Program-made: the position numbers and the translations under genes
Shown: in pieces, positions 7,516 through 15,828 of the stretch
How positions within the stretch are numbered: position 1 is the stretch's first letter
Layout of the letters: every line of letters begins with the position of its first letter
Notes under the pieces: generated by a model
What the model was told of the DNA's origin: nothing
The model's input: the letters and a program-made list of their open reading frames with translations, nothing else
Database searches by the model: none
Virus record (IMG/VR): IMGVR_UViG_3300043464_001367
Coordinates: 1-61,911 of that record
Reading direction: 5' to 3' (one strand)
DNA length: 61,911 bases
Source of the DNA: a virus

Positions 7516-9663
7516 TTAGTCCGCAGAATTCGAGATATTATGATTGTTTGCTTCAGAGTCTTCGCTATCTTTCAGATCAAGACCTAGCGATGCCAACTCG
7601 CTCAACTGTGGAACGTTGAACGACTCATTCAAAACCCTTGGTTTATTGTCATTTTCTTCCACTAGCAACTGATCCAAGGCATGGTCCAGAACATCTTGTT
7701 CTTTTTCATCCTCTCCTTCTTTCAAGAGGTGGATGTCAAGAGGAAGTTCGTTTCTCAAGATTTTGTTTCGGCGTTCAAAGTTTTCTAGCATTGAACGCAT
7801 CTCCTTTGACAGATAGGCATCCTTTGTGATTCCAACTTTCAGATCTCGCTTGATGGCTTCTGAAAGTGGGTTTTTCAAGAACTCTGTGTCATAAACGTCA
7901 GAAAGAGACTTGTTTCTTTTTGGATTCAGCATTCTTCTGAAGTCTGGTTGATCGGATTGCATCTCAAGTGAAGATCTTCTTCTGTCTTGATTGCGTTTAT
8001 CCATTTTCACTTGAGGGTTGTCTTTGATAGGCAACTCTCCATCTCCCAAGCTGAAGTTCAAAGCATCCGAGTTGTCTGTTTGAATAGGTGAGGAACCATC
8101 ACCAGCAGGCTGACCTGGAGTTGTTTGAGTTGGTGAATAACCTGAAGGTGCCATTCCACTTGGGGGCTGATAAGAAGTGGTATCGAACGGGTCAACCGTG
8201 TTTTCCCCGGTGTCATCAATCGTGTTGATTGAATCAAGCTCAACAGCAAACTTCTTGTCAGCTTTTAGTTGATCCTTCAACCCTGCGATCTCATCCTCAG
8301 TAAACCCAAGAATCTCTTTGTACAGCCAACTCATTGGCAGGAATCTTGTTTCGATGCTGTCAACCGAGGCAATGATGTCAATCTTTGTCTTCCAGAGATC
8401 AAGCTTCTGTTGAAGTGCAATTGTTGATGGGTTGGAAAGACGTAGTTCAAAATCAATCAGGTCTTCTCCATCAAATCCTTTTGCATAAAGGTGAAGTATC
8501 GCAAGCTTGTTGAGTTCTGCGATCACAATCTTCTGGAGGATCTGGATAGTTCGAGAAAACCTGATGTCTTCTTGAGCTAGTGTAGCTTTGGAAGAAAGCA
8601 TGTCATCATAGCCAAGATAGGCTTTTGGTACACCAAGAGCAGAAAAAAGCTGTGATTCAATGATCTGAATGTCTTCTGTGGCTGTTTGATGAGTTCCACC
8701 TGAGAGTGTGTCGATCTTTGTTCCGCTGTTAGCTCCTCTTACTGGAACAACATAGTCTTCAAGAACATCGGTTGGGTTGAATCTTTCATCCAGCCGCCCG
8801 TTGCTCTTATCAACGGCCATGTTTCCTCTGATGGTTGACATCACCGTCTGCATGTAGTTTGGAATGTCGTTAGGCGCCACAGTTCCAACATCCACATAGA
8901 ACACTCTTCTCTCAGGAGAACGAACCAAGCGGTAAACCAACATGGCATCCAACATCATCACATACTGTCGCCAGATTCGACGTGCTGCTTCAAGGATGCT
9001 AGTTCCATAAGGGTTGAATCTGTCATTGCCAAGAATTCTGAAATGCGTTACTTGCCAGTTTTCAAGTTCTTTCGTGCCCATCTTGTGCCACTTGAAACGA
9101 ACAGCATAAGGATCATTCGAGTCAAATCCCTCATCTCGTTCGACTTCGTTGACATTCATTGCCATCACATTGACAACACCAACCCCAGGAGCCACTTCGT
9201 TATAGAGGAAGAAGTCTCCATACTTGATCAGGTTTCTAATCCAGACACGAAGGTTGAAATCTACATTAAGGATGTCATAGAACAGTTCTTCCAGGGTTTC
9301 CTTCACTCTGGCATTGTCTGAGTAGATGTGAAAGTTCTTTCCGTTCTCATCACCCGAGCAAGCTTCGTCAGCTTGAACGTCAAGAGCCTTGCTGATGATC
9401 GGAGTGTATTCCATCTCAGCAAACTCCATATAACGAGTCATTCGAGACATCATATCTGCGCCACCAAGCATGTTGAATGGCGAGTTCTGTGAGGTTCCTT
9501 TTCTAAATGGCAGTGCCCCCATCCCATTCTTGTTGGCTAGGGCTGCTTGTTTGTCATAGTAGCCAGTGTCGTCATAACCTTTGATTTTACGACGGATTGA
9601 AGGGCCTGATCTGAACAGGCGCGTCAAACGTGTATAAAATGATTCGTCTCGAAATTGTGCCAT
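7516..9663 (-). CDS. gp20: Portal vertex protein, gp20-like
   Basis: This 715-residue protein would form the dodecameric ring through which DNA enters the head and to which the tail attaches. Recognisable segments are MEFAEMEYTPIISKALD near residue 80, a W-R-LIKYGDFFLYNEV block, VRSPERRVFYVDVG near residue 255, and the ATLAQEDIRFSRTIQILQ block near residue 355. T4 gp20 has 524 residues. The extra length is mostly a Pro/Gly/Thr/Gln-rich linker (about 480-560) and a charged C-terminal tail. It is the first gene of the leftward head operon and has an AGGAAAA ribosome site. Confidence 0.93.
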   Translation of the reverse strand: MAQFRDESFYTRLTRLFRSGPSIRRKIKGYDDTGYYDKQAALANKNGMGALPFRKGTSQNSPFNMLGGADMMSRMTRYMEFAEMEYTPIISKALDVQADEACSGDENGKNFHIYSDNARVKETLEELFYDILNVDFNLRVWIRNLIKYGDFFLYNEVAPGVGVVNVMAMNVNEVERDEGFDSNDPYAVRFKWHKMGTKELENWQVTHFRILGNDRFNPYGTSILEAARRIWRQYVMMLDAMLVYRLVRSPERRVFYVDVGTVAPNDIPNYMQTVMSTIRGNMAVDKSNGRLDERFNPTDVLEDYVVPVRGANSGTKIDTLSGGTHQTATEDIQIIESQLFSALGVPKAYLGYDDMLSSKATLAQEDIRFSRTIQILQKIVIAELNKLAILHLYAKGFDGEDLIDFELRLSNPSTIALQQKLDLWKTKIDIIASVDSIETRFLPMSWLYKEILGFTEDEIAGLKDQLKADKKFAVELDSINTIDDTGENTVDPFDTTSYQPPSGMAPSGYSPTQTTPGQPAGDGSSPIQTDNSDALNFSLGDGELPIKDNPQVKMDKRNQDRRRSSLEMQSDQPDFRRMLNPKRNKSLSDVYDTEFLKNPLSEAIKRDLKVGITKDAYLSKEMRSMLENFERRNKILRNELPLDIHLLKEGEDEKEQDVLDHALDQLLVEENDNKPRVLNESFNVPQLSELASLGLDLKDSEDSEANNHNISNSAD

Positions 9664-9769
9664 CTGTTTTCCTAAGAATTGAGTTTATTTCATTTTTTGT
9701 CTGATCGGCAAGAAACAACTCATTGCCTTTTAAGGGCAATTTAGCCATAATTAGGTGGAAAAGGTTTCA
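9664..9769. promoter_or_regulatory. Divergent intergenic region between head operon and rightward genes
   Basis: This 106-bp gap separates the leftward portal gene from the rightward gene at 9770 and must hold start signals for both directions. It contains an AT-rich stretch (9686-9699) and a short inverted repeat (ATTGCC with GGCAAT, 9722-9740). On the minus strand, ATTCTTAG shortly before the portal ATG matches the CTACTTAG form of the candidate late word at six of eight positions. No clear bacterial -35/-10 pair was found. Confidence 0.45.
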
Positions 9770-10132
9770 ATGATGAACATACCAGTCAATCTTAAACAGA
9801 GAATTGATGAGGTAGCTGACTATGTGGGGAATACCACAACAGACTATCTCACCGTGAAACGACAACTGATCAACAACTTCCCCTCCTCTTCCCGCTCTCT
9901 CTTCTCCGCTCGACACCCCTGCACTAAAAAACATCAACTCAATGATTTCGATCATGCTGTGATCCTCTACTGGTTTGAGCAGACAGGGATTCGATTAAGA
10001 ATTGATCAAGAAAAACTGCATGATCCCGAATGGGAACACAGGAAAAAGGGTTGGGCGCTTACCCTACTTAATGAAGAACGACGCCATGCCAAATCACCCA
10101 AACAACAATCATGCAAACCAACTGGTTCTTGA
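9770..10132 (+). CDS. Hypothetical protein, first gene of the rightward unit
   Basis: This 120-residue basic protein has no recognised domain. I chose the ATG at 9770 because AAAAGG lies five bases before it; a GTG at 9755 would add five residues. The composition (many Lys, Arg, His and Asn, with WFEQTG and W-HRKKGW segments) would suit nucleic-acid or protein binding, but nothing specific can be said. The last 60 bases overlap the next gene in another frame. Confidence 0.6.
   Translation: MMNIPVNLKQRIDEVADYVGNTTTDYLTVKRQLINNFPSSSRSLFSARHPCTKKHQLNDFDHAVILYWFEQTGIRLRIDQEKLHDPEWEHRKKGWALTLLNEERRHAKSPKQQSCKPTGS
10064..10070 (+). promoter_or_regulatory. CTACTTA word at the start of the 10071 gene
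   Basis: An exact copy of the candidate late-promoter word lies directly against the ATG at 10071, inside the end of the upstream gene. If it is a promoter, the transcript would begin at or after that ATG, and translation would more likely begin at the next in-frame ATG at 10086. Because it lies in coding sequence, chance occurrence is more likely here than at the intergenic copies. Confidence 0.25.
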
Positions 10133-11090
10133 ATTCATAGAAGTGGTTCTTAACGAAGAAAGCGGAAACCCTCTCTACAACACATTTGTTCAACCATTCG
10201 TTGATGTTGGTACGACTGCTGCTTATGGTGTTGAACGACTATCGGCTCAAGTTCAAACCGTTGTCATGGGTTTCTTGTTTGGACTTCCAACACTGTTTGT
10301 TCCATTCCTTGAATACGACTACGAATCCTTCAGAGAAGAAGAGTTTGAACGAGTAGAGCAAATAAAAAAGAAATACGAGAAGGTTTTCAAGGCGAACCTG
10401 GATGCCTTGCAGTCCAACGACGCTTTTGGTGTGGCTTTCTTGTTGGCTCCGTCTCAGGTGCTTGCAGCACAGCTTGCAGTCAAAGCTCCTTACATGGCTA
10501 TTAAAGCCCTTGACGTGCTTACTGGGGCCGCAGCGCCACCGTTAGCTAGATTGGGGCGGGCGCTCAGTGAACCTGCCTCTATTGGCTTCCATGACCCAGG
10601 AAGACACGTCCAAGGTGGTTGGGCTGGTGGTGCGGGTGGAGATTATGGAGGCGATGGCTTCTATGAATCAAAGAACAACCAAGAACCATCCAAAGACACA
10701 ACAGCCAAACTGATTGGCTTGCTTAAGAACAAAAAGATCCTTCGGCAGATCCAACAGAGTCCTGTTGCAAAACAGATGCGACAAGATGGAGTTGAAGTGA
10801 TTGTCAGCCATGTCAAGAGATTCTTGACTGCCAAGGACTATAACCAACTCAGGAAGTTAGCAACCAATGATGAAGGTTTCTCAGCCATCAGCGAAAAACT
10901 TCGTGGTTTGAATCAAACAGGAGAGATCCCAGCACAGGACAATCCTACTGTAACAGCAGCAATGGTTCCAGAACTTAAAAAGACCTACAGGGAATTCTGG
11001 GTTAAACAGCTTCAAACACTGATCAGTCAGTATCCTGAAGCCAAACAAGAGCTACTTCTGGGCATCAAACAAGTTCAAACTCTTTCCTGA
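10071..11090 (+). CDS. Hypothetical protein with a hydrophobic central part
   Basis: This protein has about 339 residues from the ATG at 10071; an in-frame ATG at 10086 is an alternative start. The first 40 residues include an amphipathic helix (LVLEFIEVVLNEE). A hydrophobic segment near residues 62-78 (MGFLFGLPTLFVPFL) and another near 120-150 (SQVLAAQLAVKAPYMAIKAL) could contact membranes or bury in a protein core. A glycine-rich stretch (about 178-195) and a charged helical C-terminal half follow. I do not recognise it. It opens a rightward block that also holds the chaperonin, so a virion or head-associated role is possible. Confidence 0.7.
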   Translation: MKNDAMPNHPNNNHANQLVLEFIEVVLNEESGNPLYNTFVQPFVDVGTTAAYGVERLSAQVQTVVMGFLFGLPTLFVPFLEYDYESFREEEFERVEQIKKKYEKVFKANLDALQSNDAFGVAFLLAPSQVLAAQLAVKAPYMAIKALDVLTGAAAPPLARLGRALSEPASIGFHDPGRHVQGGWAGGAGGDYGGDGFYESKNNQEPSKDTTAKLIGLLKNKKILRQIQQSPVAKQMRQDGVEVIVSHVKRFLTAKDYNQLRKLATNDEGFSAISEKLRGLNQTGEIPAQDNPTVTAAMVPELKKTYREFWVKQLQTLISQYPEAKQELLLGIKQVQTLS

Positions 11091-11125
11091 TCTCTCTATA
11101 CAACATTGAAATAAAAACTGCATTC

Positions 11126-11148
11126 TAACCCAAAACCAGAAAGGGTTA
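11126..11148 (+). other. Intergenic hairpin
   Basis: An inverted repeat (TAACCC and GGGTTA) with an 11-base A-rich loop lies in the 67-bp gap between two genes, followed by AAAAG. It could be a weak terminator for the upstream gene, or a leader structure close to the start codon of the next gene. The stem is short. Confidence 0.35.
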
Positions 11149-11157
11149 AAAGCAATA

Positions 11158-11442
11158 ATGTCCCGTAATTCACACGATGAAGGGCATGGAGTTGATTCCA
11201 TGCCAGCAGGCATCACAGAACTAGAACCTCTGATTCGAGATTTCATCGAGAAACTGAAGAGAATCAAGAATGAGCAAGAAATACTGAAACAAGATGAAAA
11301 AGACTTGTTGGAAGAATATGCTGAAAAACTTGACATGAAGACCCTCAAGGCTGCAATGCGAGTTGTTGCAGTAAGAGAGAAGGTTGAACGCAAAGATACG
11401 TTTGACACCTTGGTTGAAGTCTTGGAAAGAATCGGGGAGTGA
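11158..11442 (+). CDS. GapR-like (DUF2312-type) DNA-binding protein, candidate
   Basis: This 94-residue protein is a charged helical rod. Residues about 24-70 follow the layout of the GapR/DUF2312 family: a short helix with FIEKLKRI, a middle helix with L--EYAEKLDMK, then TLKAAMRVVAVRE, and a final helix rich in acidic residues. In alphaproteobacteria GapR binds AT-rich, overtwisted DNA ahead of replication and transcription forks, and related proteins occur in some phages. The match is by pattern only, and no measured similarity supports it. The gene is spaced six bases from the next one, whose ribosome site lies in its last codons. Confidence 0.5.
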   Translation: MSRNSHDEGHGVDSMPAGITELEPLIRDFIEKLKRIKNEQEILKQDEKDLLEEYAEKLDMKTLKAAMRVVAVREKVERKDTFDTLVEVLERIGE

Positions 11443-11448
11443 TTGCAG

Positions 11449-11847
11449 ATGCCACCCGCAGAGAAATATGAACTGCCAGAGATCTGTTATGACGAACCAG
11501 TCAACGGACAGCCAGCCAATCCATTTCCTTTCATCTCCATCAAAAAAGCAGCAAAACCACCAGTGGTTCTGTTTATTGAGATAAGACAGGAGACAGGTGA
11601 GACTGAACCTGGTCCTGATGGTCGGCCTCAAGAGATTGTGGATTGTTTGATGCACAAGTATGTTGATCTTGAAAGCCTCAAAGAAAAACTGCCACCACAT
11701 CTCAATGACATGGTGAGAACTGCACTTGGAATGAAACCTCTCAAAGAAGCACAAGCTGCTGGGCAGGTCATTCTTGACAGAGCTACTGAGAACGCAAAGA
11801 AGAACAAAGTTGACAGCATCAAAGCAAAGAAAGATCAAAAACAATGA
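11449..11847 (+). CDS. Hypothetical protein
   Basis: This 132-residue protein has a proline-rich N-terminus (PPAEKYELPEI), a predicted strand region around residues 35-48 (PPVVLFIEIRQE), and a lysine-rich C-terminal tail with a DRATENAKKNK helix. The ATG at 11449 was chosen because GGGGAG lies about nine bases upstream; an in-frame TTG at 11443 is less likely. It ends with an ATGA overlap into the next gene. The function is unknown. Confidence 0.65.
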   Translation: MPPAEKYELPEICYDEPVNGQPANPFPFISIKKAAKPPVVLFIEIRQETGETEPGPDGRPQEIVDCLMHKYVDLESLKEKLPPHLNDMVRTALGMKPLKEAQAAGQVILDRATENAKKNKVDSIKAKKDQKQ

Positions 11848-12044
11848 GATTGCACGCATCAGTGATTGAGAAACTTCTCTATATCGTTCAGAACTACGGT
11901 GGACACGAGCACGATCACAAACTTCGTCAGAAGTTTACAGAGATGGACTTGACACCCTATGAAAGACGAAACACCCCAGGTCAAGAAGTCATTCTGGTTC
12001 TAACAGAAGACTACATGAAGCAGCTTTCTGGAAACCCACGGTGA
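11844..12044 (+). CDS. Small hypothetical protein
   Basis: This 66-residue protein begins with a short helix (VIEKLLYIVQNYGG), followed by a histidine-rich HEHDHK segment and a predicted strand (QEVILVLTEDYM). It overlaps the previous gene by ATGA, which suggests coupled translation. No family is recognised. Confidence 0.6.
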   Translation: MRLHASVIEKLLYIVQNYGGHEHDHKLRQKFTEMDLTPYERRNTPGQEVILVLTEDYMKQLSGNPR

Positions 12045-12050
12045 TCTAAC

Positions 12051-12689
12051 ATGGCTGGCCAACAGACATATAACATGGGCCAGATAATCTATATCTTGTC
12101 CAACAAATCGCAAGCTGTTGTCCCAGCAATTGTGGAAGAACAAGTTGTGCGAAAGATCCGCAAAGCTGATGGTGTCCATGAGGTTGTGAGTTACAAACTC
12201 TGCATTGGCCCAAAGGAACGTCAGCAGGTTGTAGATCTAGCCAGAGTAGATGGTGAAGTGTTTGACTCTCTTGAGAGCATCAGAAGCATATTGGTTGAAC
12301 GACTAACTGTGTTTGTTGATGAACTCGTGAAGACAACTCAGAAGAACGTTTTGAACTGGTACGGAATTGCTCCCGACAATCAACTGATTGAAACAATTCA
12401 AAGCGATCAGAACTCTGGTGTGAAGTACGATCCAGCACAGCTTGTTCATGCTGTGAACAACAACTTGCCAATCCATGGATCTGTTACGCATGGGTTGCAA
12501 CTTCAACATCCTGTGCAGCCACAAGCGCCAGGAATTAACCAGCACTTAAGCATCAGAGACAACATCAGAGCCATGGTTGAAGAACCAGATGATGGAATGC
12601 AGGGATTGGCTCTGAATTCGAGTAACAACAGCAATGCCATGCAAACTGTGATTTTAGAAGATGGAACAAGAGTCCAAGTTAAACTGTAA
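12051..12689 (+). CDS. Hypothetical protein upstream of groEL
   Basis: This 212-residue protein starts with a strand-rich domain (about residues 7-75: IIYILSNKSQAVVPAIVEEQ then a V-SYKLCIG strand), followed by a helix (SIRSILVERLTVFVDELVK) and a Gln/His/Asn-rich linker. It ends in a short strand pair (MQTVILEDGTRVQVKL) shared in style with other phage clamp-binding or assembly proteins, but no family is recognised. It is separated from the chaperonin gene by nine bases and is probably co-transcribed with it. Confidence 0.65.
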   Translation: MAGQQTYNMGQIIYILSNKSQAVVPAIVEEQVVRKIRKADGVHEVVSYKLCIGPKERQQVVDLARVDGEVFDSLESIRSILVERLTVFVDELVKTTQKNVLNWYGIAPDNQLIETIQSDQNSGVKYDPAQLVHAVNNNLPIHGSVTHGLQLQHPVQPQAPGINQHLSIRDNIRAMVEEPDDGMQGLALNSSNNSNAMQTVILEDGTRVQVKL

Positions 12690-12698
12690 GGAATAAAA

Positions 12699-14411
12699 GT
12701 GAATAAGTCAGCAACACAAGCATTAATGGCTGCTTCTCAAGGTGAAGTTCATCAAAAAGTTGTTTTTGGAAGCGAAGCACACACGCAGCTTTTGGAAGGT
12801 GCCACGATTCTAGCCAAAGCCGTTGGGTCCACAATGGGTCCATCGGGGCATAATGTTATTATTGATGGCACTGTGGGAGCACCTCTGATCACAAAAGACG
12901 GTGTTACCGTGGCACGTTCAATTACGTTGAAAGAACGACTTCCTTCCATGGGTGCCGAGCTCTTGAAAGAAGTTGCGTCTAAAACCAACGAGTTGGCAGG
13001 AGACGGCACAACTACCGCAACAGTTCTGGCACATGCAATGCTCAAGGAAGGCATCAAGATGATTGCCACAGGCAGAGATCCAATCTATGTCAAGAAGGGC
13101 ATGGACTTTGCAACAGAAAAGGTCATTGAGACTCTCAAGAAAAACTGCATTCCTGTTCGAAACGCACAGGACATCATCAATGTTGGAACGATCTCTGCAA
13201 ACGGAGATGTGAAGATTGGCGAACTGCTTTCCAGTGCAATCGACAAGGTGGGACAAGACGGCATCATCACGATTGAGCCAGGGAAGTCAACCCAGACAAC
13301 TTTGGAAGTGGCCGAAGGTATGCAGTTTGATGGTGGATATCTTTCACCATACTTTGTGACAAACACAGAGAAAAACACAGTGGAGCTTATCAACCCACTT
13401 GTGTTGTTGACAAACAGGAAGATTTCATCACTGGCTGATTTCATTCCAATTCTAGAGAAGGTGGCAAATGCGGATCGTCCACTTCTTGTTGTGGCAGATG
13501 ACGTTGAAGGAGAAGCTTTGCACACGTTGATTGTCAACAAGTTCAAAGGCACTCTCTTGTCTTGTGCTGTGAAAGCTCCTTCGTATGGAGAGAACAGAAC
13601 TGACATTCTTGGTGACATTGCCACTGTGGTTGGCGGAACTGTTCTTGATGCATCAAATGCTCAAGCGTTGAAAAGTTTGTCTGTGGAATCTCTTGGAGAG
13701 GCTTCCAAGGTTATTGTCACAAGAACCAACACCACCATTGTTGGTAATCAAACAGAGGCTTCAAAGAAGGCTATCGAAGAAAGAGTTAAAGGGCTAAGAA
13801 CCGCACTGAACTCGGACGGCTCTTTGGATGAGTTGCACATTGATCGCTACAAGAAGAGGCTTGCCAAGCTGGCTGGTGGTGTTGCAGTTGTCAAAGTAGG
13901 TGGTTCTACAGAAGTCGAAATCCTTGAAAAGAAGGACCGTGTAGAAGACGCTTTGAACGCAACGGTTGCTGCTGCTCAAGAAGGAATTGTTCCAGGTGGA
14001 GGATCTGCTTTGTTCTATGCACAGAAAGAAGTGGAAAACCAACTCAGTGAAAACACCTCGAAGGGATGGGGAGAAGACTTTCGTGCGGGTGTTCAAGTGA
14101 TCTTGAACTCTTGCAAGGTGCCTCTCTACACAATTGTTGCCAACACAGGCAAGTCACCCGAGGTTGTGATGGATAAGCTTTCGAACCACAGAGAAACTGC
14201 TGTCTATCATACGGATAAAGCCAAGAACCAAGAAAACAAACGCTATGGTTATGATGCAGCCAATGGCGAATATGGTGATTTGATAGACAAAGGCATCATT
14301 GATCCTGTTAAAGTAACACGTTATGCTCTTGAACATGCAACTTCTGTTGTTGGTTTGATGCTAACATGCAACGCAGTAGTCTTGAATGAGAAAGACAAGT
14401 CGGATAGCTGA
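12699..14411 (+). CDS. groEL: Chaperonin GroEL, phage-encoded
   Basis: This 570-residue group I chaperonin would fold phage or capsid proteins in an ATP-driven double ring. Signatures are ITKDGVTVA (about 64-72), the ATP-site GDGTTTATVL (101-110) with the Asp equivalent to E. coli Asp87, the VEDALNAT block with the catalytic Asp at about 417, and VPGGGSAL near 433. An N-terminal extension of about 15 residues precedes the region aligned with bacterial GroEL, and the Gly-Gly-Met tail is missing; the protein ends in charged residues. The start is GTG, with AAGGA six bases upstream. No clear GroES is visible nearby, so it may use the host co-chaperonin, work alone, or use the small protein at 14879. 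Confidence 0.96.
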   Translation: MNKSATQALMAASQGEVHQKVVFGSEAHTQLLEGATILAKAVGSTMGPSGHNVIIDGTVGAPLITKDGVTVARSITLKERLPSMGAELLKEVASKTNELAGDGTTTATVLAHAMLKEGIKMIATGRDPIYVKKGMDFATEKVIETLKKNCIPVRNAQDIINVGTISANGDVKIGELLSSAIDKVGQDGIITIEPGKSTQTTLEVAEGMQFDGGYLSPYFVTNTEKNTVELINPLVLLTNRKISSLADFIPILEKVANADRPLLVVADDVEGEALHTLIVNKFKGTLLSCAVKAPSYGENRTDILGDIATVVGGTVLDASNAQALKSLSVESLGEASKVIVTRTNTTIVGNQTEASKKAIEERVKGLRTALNSDGSLDELHIDRYKKRLAKLAGGVAVVKVGGSTEVEILEKKDRVEDALNATVAAAQEGIVPGGGSALFYAQKEVENQLSENTSKGWGEDFRAGVQVILNSCKVPLYTIVANTGKSPEVVMDKLSNHRETAVYHTDKAKNQENKRYGYDAANGEYGDLIDKGIIDPVKVTRYALEHATSVVGLMLTCNAVVLNEKDKSDS

Positions 14412-14447
14412 TTAACCGTTTTAAAGAAAGAAGAACAAGGAAACAAC

Positions 14448-14678
14448 ATGGCATTCACAAACGAGCAAGAGATGCTTCAGGCAATTGTTGAGATGATCGA
14501 GCAATCAACAGGATTGGTTCTTGATCAAGAACATGTGAAGGAGCTTCTTATTGAAGTTCAGAGAGAGCAGCTTAAGGGATTCGTCTACAGAGCTTTCATG
14601 GCGTTGAACCAAGCACAGGCAGAAGCCGCAACTTCAACAGAGGAACCTGCCAATGGTGGTGTTGAGAGTAACGCCTGA
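14448..14678 (+). CDS. Small helical hypothetical protein
   Basis: This 76-residue acidic protein is mostly helix (EMLQAIVEMIEQ, then KELLIEVQREQLKGF and FMALNQAQAEAA). It has a good ribosome site (AAGGAA) before its ATG. It follows groEL by 36 bp and overlaps the next gene. The function is unknown; assembly or chaperone-associated roles are guesses from position only. Confidence 0.6.
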   Translation: MAFTNEQEMLQAIVEMIEQSTGLVLDQEHVKELLIEVQREQLKGFVYRAFMALNQAQAEAATSTEEPANGGVESNA

Positions 14679-14892
14679 GTTCCTAGAGGATGCCTATGCT
14701 TTCTGGGGTTATACCCCAGAGATCTTTAGACAACAGCTAATCCAACTCACAGGCAAACAATCAAGAGTGGATGTCATAGATTGGCTTTACGAACCTGACC
14801 CACTTGATGAGGGTGATGAAGAAGCAACTCTTCACATAACCGATTCAGGAGTTATTAGTTTAAGAAAGAAAGAAACAGATGGCACAAGGTGA
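14653..14892 (+). CDS. Small acidic hypothetical protein
   Basis: This 79-residue protein overlaps the previous gene by 26 bp and the next by 14 bp. It has a helical start (PEFLEDAYAFWGYTPEIFRQ), a middle helix, and an acidic stretch (EPDPLDEGDEEA) followed by a strand. The start at 14653 gives a short VVLRV strand; downstream alternatives are not clearly better. No family is recognised. Confidence 0.6.
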   Translation: MVVLRVTPEFLEDAYAFWGYTPEIFRQQLIQLTGKQSRVDVIDWLYEPDPLDEGDEEATLHITDSGVISLRKKETDGTR

Positions 14893-15229
14893 CAGAGTAA
14901 GAATTGGTGATGGATCAACCTGGGATGATTCTGTGATCGTTTCAGTATACGCCCCAAACTGGAATCCACACGGAGAGCTAAGTTTGGATCACTTTGGAGC
15001 CGCTCAGATCACAAGACTGGGTGGCGTCAAGGGTGGAACCACGGGAGTGATTGCGGGGCCTTCGATCAAGGTTCACAGAACTCAGTTGATTGGTGAAGCA
15101 AATGTTCCAAACATGGGAGGCTTAGACCTCATTCACCTGTTTCCTGTTCAGCTTGATCACTACATGCAGATCGGTTGGGTTCCAACACACCACATCAGAG
15201 TGATTGGTGGAGATGTCTTCAGACCTTGA
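14879..15229 (+). CDS. Small beta-rich protein downstream of groEL
   Basis: This 116-residue protein looks like an SH3-type or similar beta barrel. It opens with GDRVRIGDG, has a glycine-rich loop (TRLGGVKGGTTGVIAG, about residues 47-62), and closes with a W-PTHHIRVI strand. Glycine-rich loops and small barrels recall co-chaperonins such as GroES and T4 gp31, and the gene is close to groEL, but the conserved GroES core strands are not recognisable. The identity therefore remains open. Its 3' end overlaps the converging ferritin gene by 11 bp. Confidence 0.6.
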   Translation: MAQGDRVRIGDGSTWDDSVIVSVYAPNWNPHGELSLDHFGAAQITRLGGVKGGTTGVIAGPSIKVHRTQLIGEANVPNMGGLDLIHLFPVQLDHYMQIGWVPTHHIRVIGGDVFRP

Positions 15230-15773
15230 TCTGTGCCAACCTTTGTTTCAGAAGATAGACGTGTGTTTCGTGTCTATCCAGAATCCCACCCATCAAGTTT
15301 TCCAATCCAGTTGTAAGCAACCCGGCTTCTTGCAGGCGTTTGCTGACTCCTTCACCAACATGAATAAAAGCCAGTTCTGACAAGAACGAAACAACCAAGG
15401 GCTGTTTCTGCTTGTCGCTCAGTGCTTCCATGAAAGCTCGCATGTGATCTACTTGCAAGAAGTAGTTTGTGAGTGCTGGCGAATCAAGAGCTATGATCTT
15501 CTCACCCAAACTGTCAACCTCATCTTGAGTTGCTTCATAGATCTTCTTCAGTAACTCATGATCTCCGTAGTAAGAAGTCCCCATCGCTTGCCAGTGATGA
15601 GAGTGGTGGATCATCATCAGAGCGCGCATAAAACCCAACCAGACGGCCAAGTCAGCATACTGGTAGTCTTTCCCGTCGTAGACAGCCATCTGGCTCTGCA
15701 TGAGCTCCTGGGCGGCATAGCGACTCTGTTTGTAGTCTTGATGCGAAACTGCTTCAACTAAACGTCTTTTCAT
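15219..15773 (-). CDS. Dps/ferritin-like protein
   Basis: This 184-residue protein is predicted to be a four-helix bundle of the Dps family, which oxidises iron and protects DNA. The key residues keep the exact spacing of the Dps ferroxidase site: His60, His72 (12 apart), Asp87 (15 apart) and Glu91 (4 apart), corresponding to His51, His63, Asp78 and Glu82 of E. coli Dps. His60 is followed by Trp, as in the usual H-W motif. An N-terminal extension of about 25 residues and a C-terminal helix after it complete the length. It is one of only two minus-strand genes in the right part of the window. It shares a palindromic start region with the gene at 15829. Confidence 0.8.
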   Translation of the reverse strand: MKRRLVEAVSHQDYKQSRYAAQELMQSQMAVYDGKDYQYADLAVWLGFMRALMMIHHSHHWQAMGTSYYGDHELLKKIYEATQDEVDSLGEKIIALDSPALTNYFLQVDHMRAFMEALSDKQKQPLVVSFLSELAFIHVGEGVSKRLQEAGLLTTGLENLMGGILDRHETHVYLLKQRLAQIKV

Positions 15774-15785
15774 GTTTTTACCAAA

Positions 15786-15808
15786 GGTAAGTAGCCGCTC
15801 TACTTACC
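15786..15808. promoter_or_regulatory. Palindrome carrying CTACTTA on both strands between divergent genes
   Basis: Two perfect 9-bp arms (GGTAAGTAG and CTACTTACC) flank a 5-base centre. Because of the symmetry, CTACTTACC reads toward the ferritin gene on the minus strand and toward the 15829 gene on the plus strand, 12 and 20 nt before their start codons. This is best explained as a bidirectional start site, with the word as a late promoter; a repressor operator is the main alternative. Confidence 0.5.
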
Positions 15809-15828
15809 AACACACAGGAAGATAAAAA

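Noticed and set aside
14879-15229. Confident naming of the small barrel-like protein as GroES
   Set aside because: Only position and a glycine-rich loop support it; the conserved GroES strands could not be aligned.
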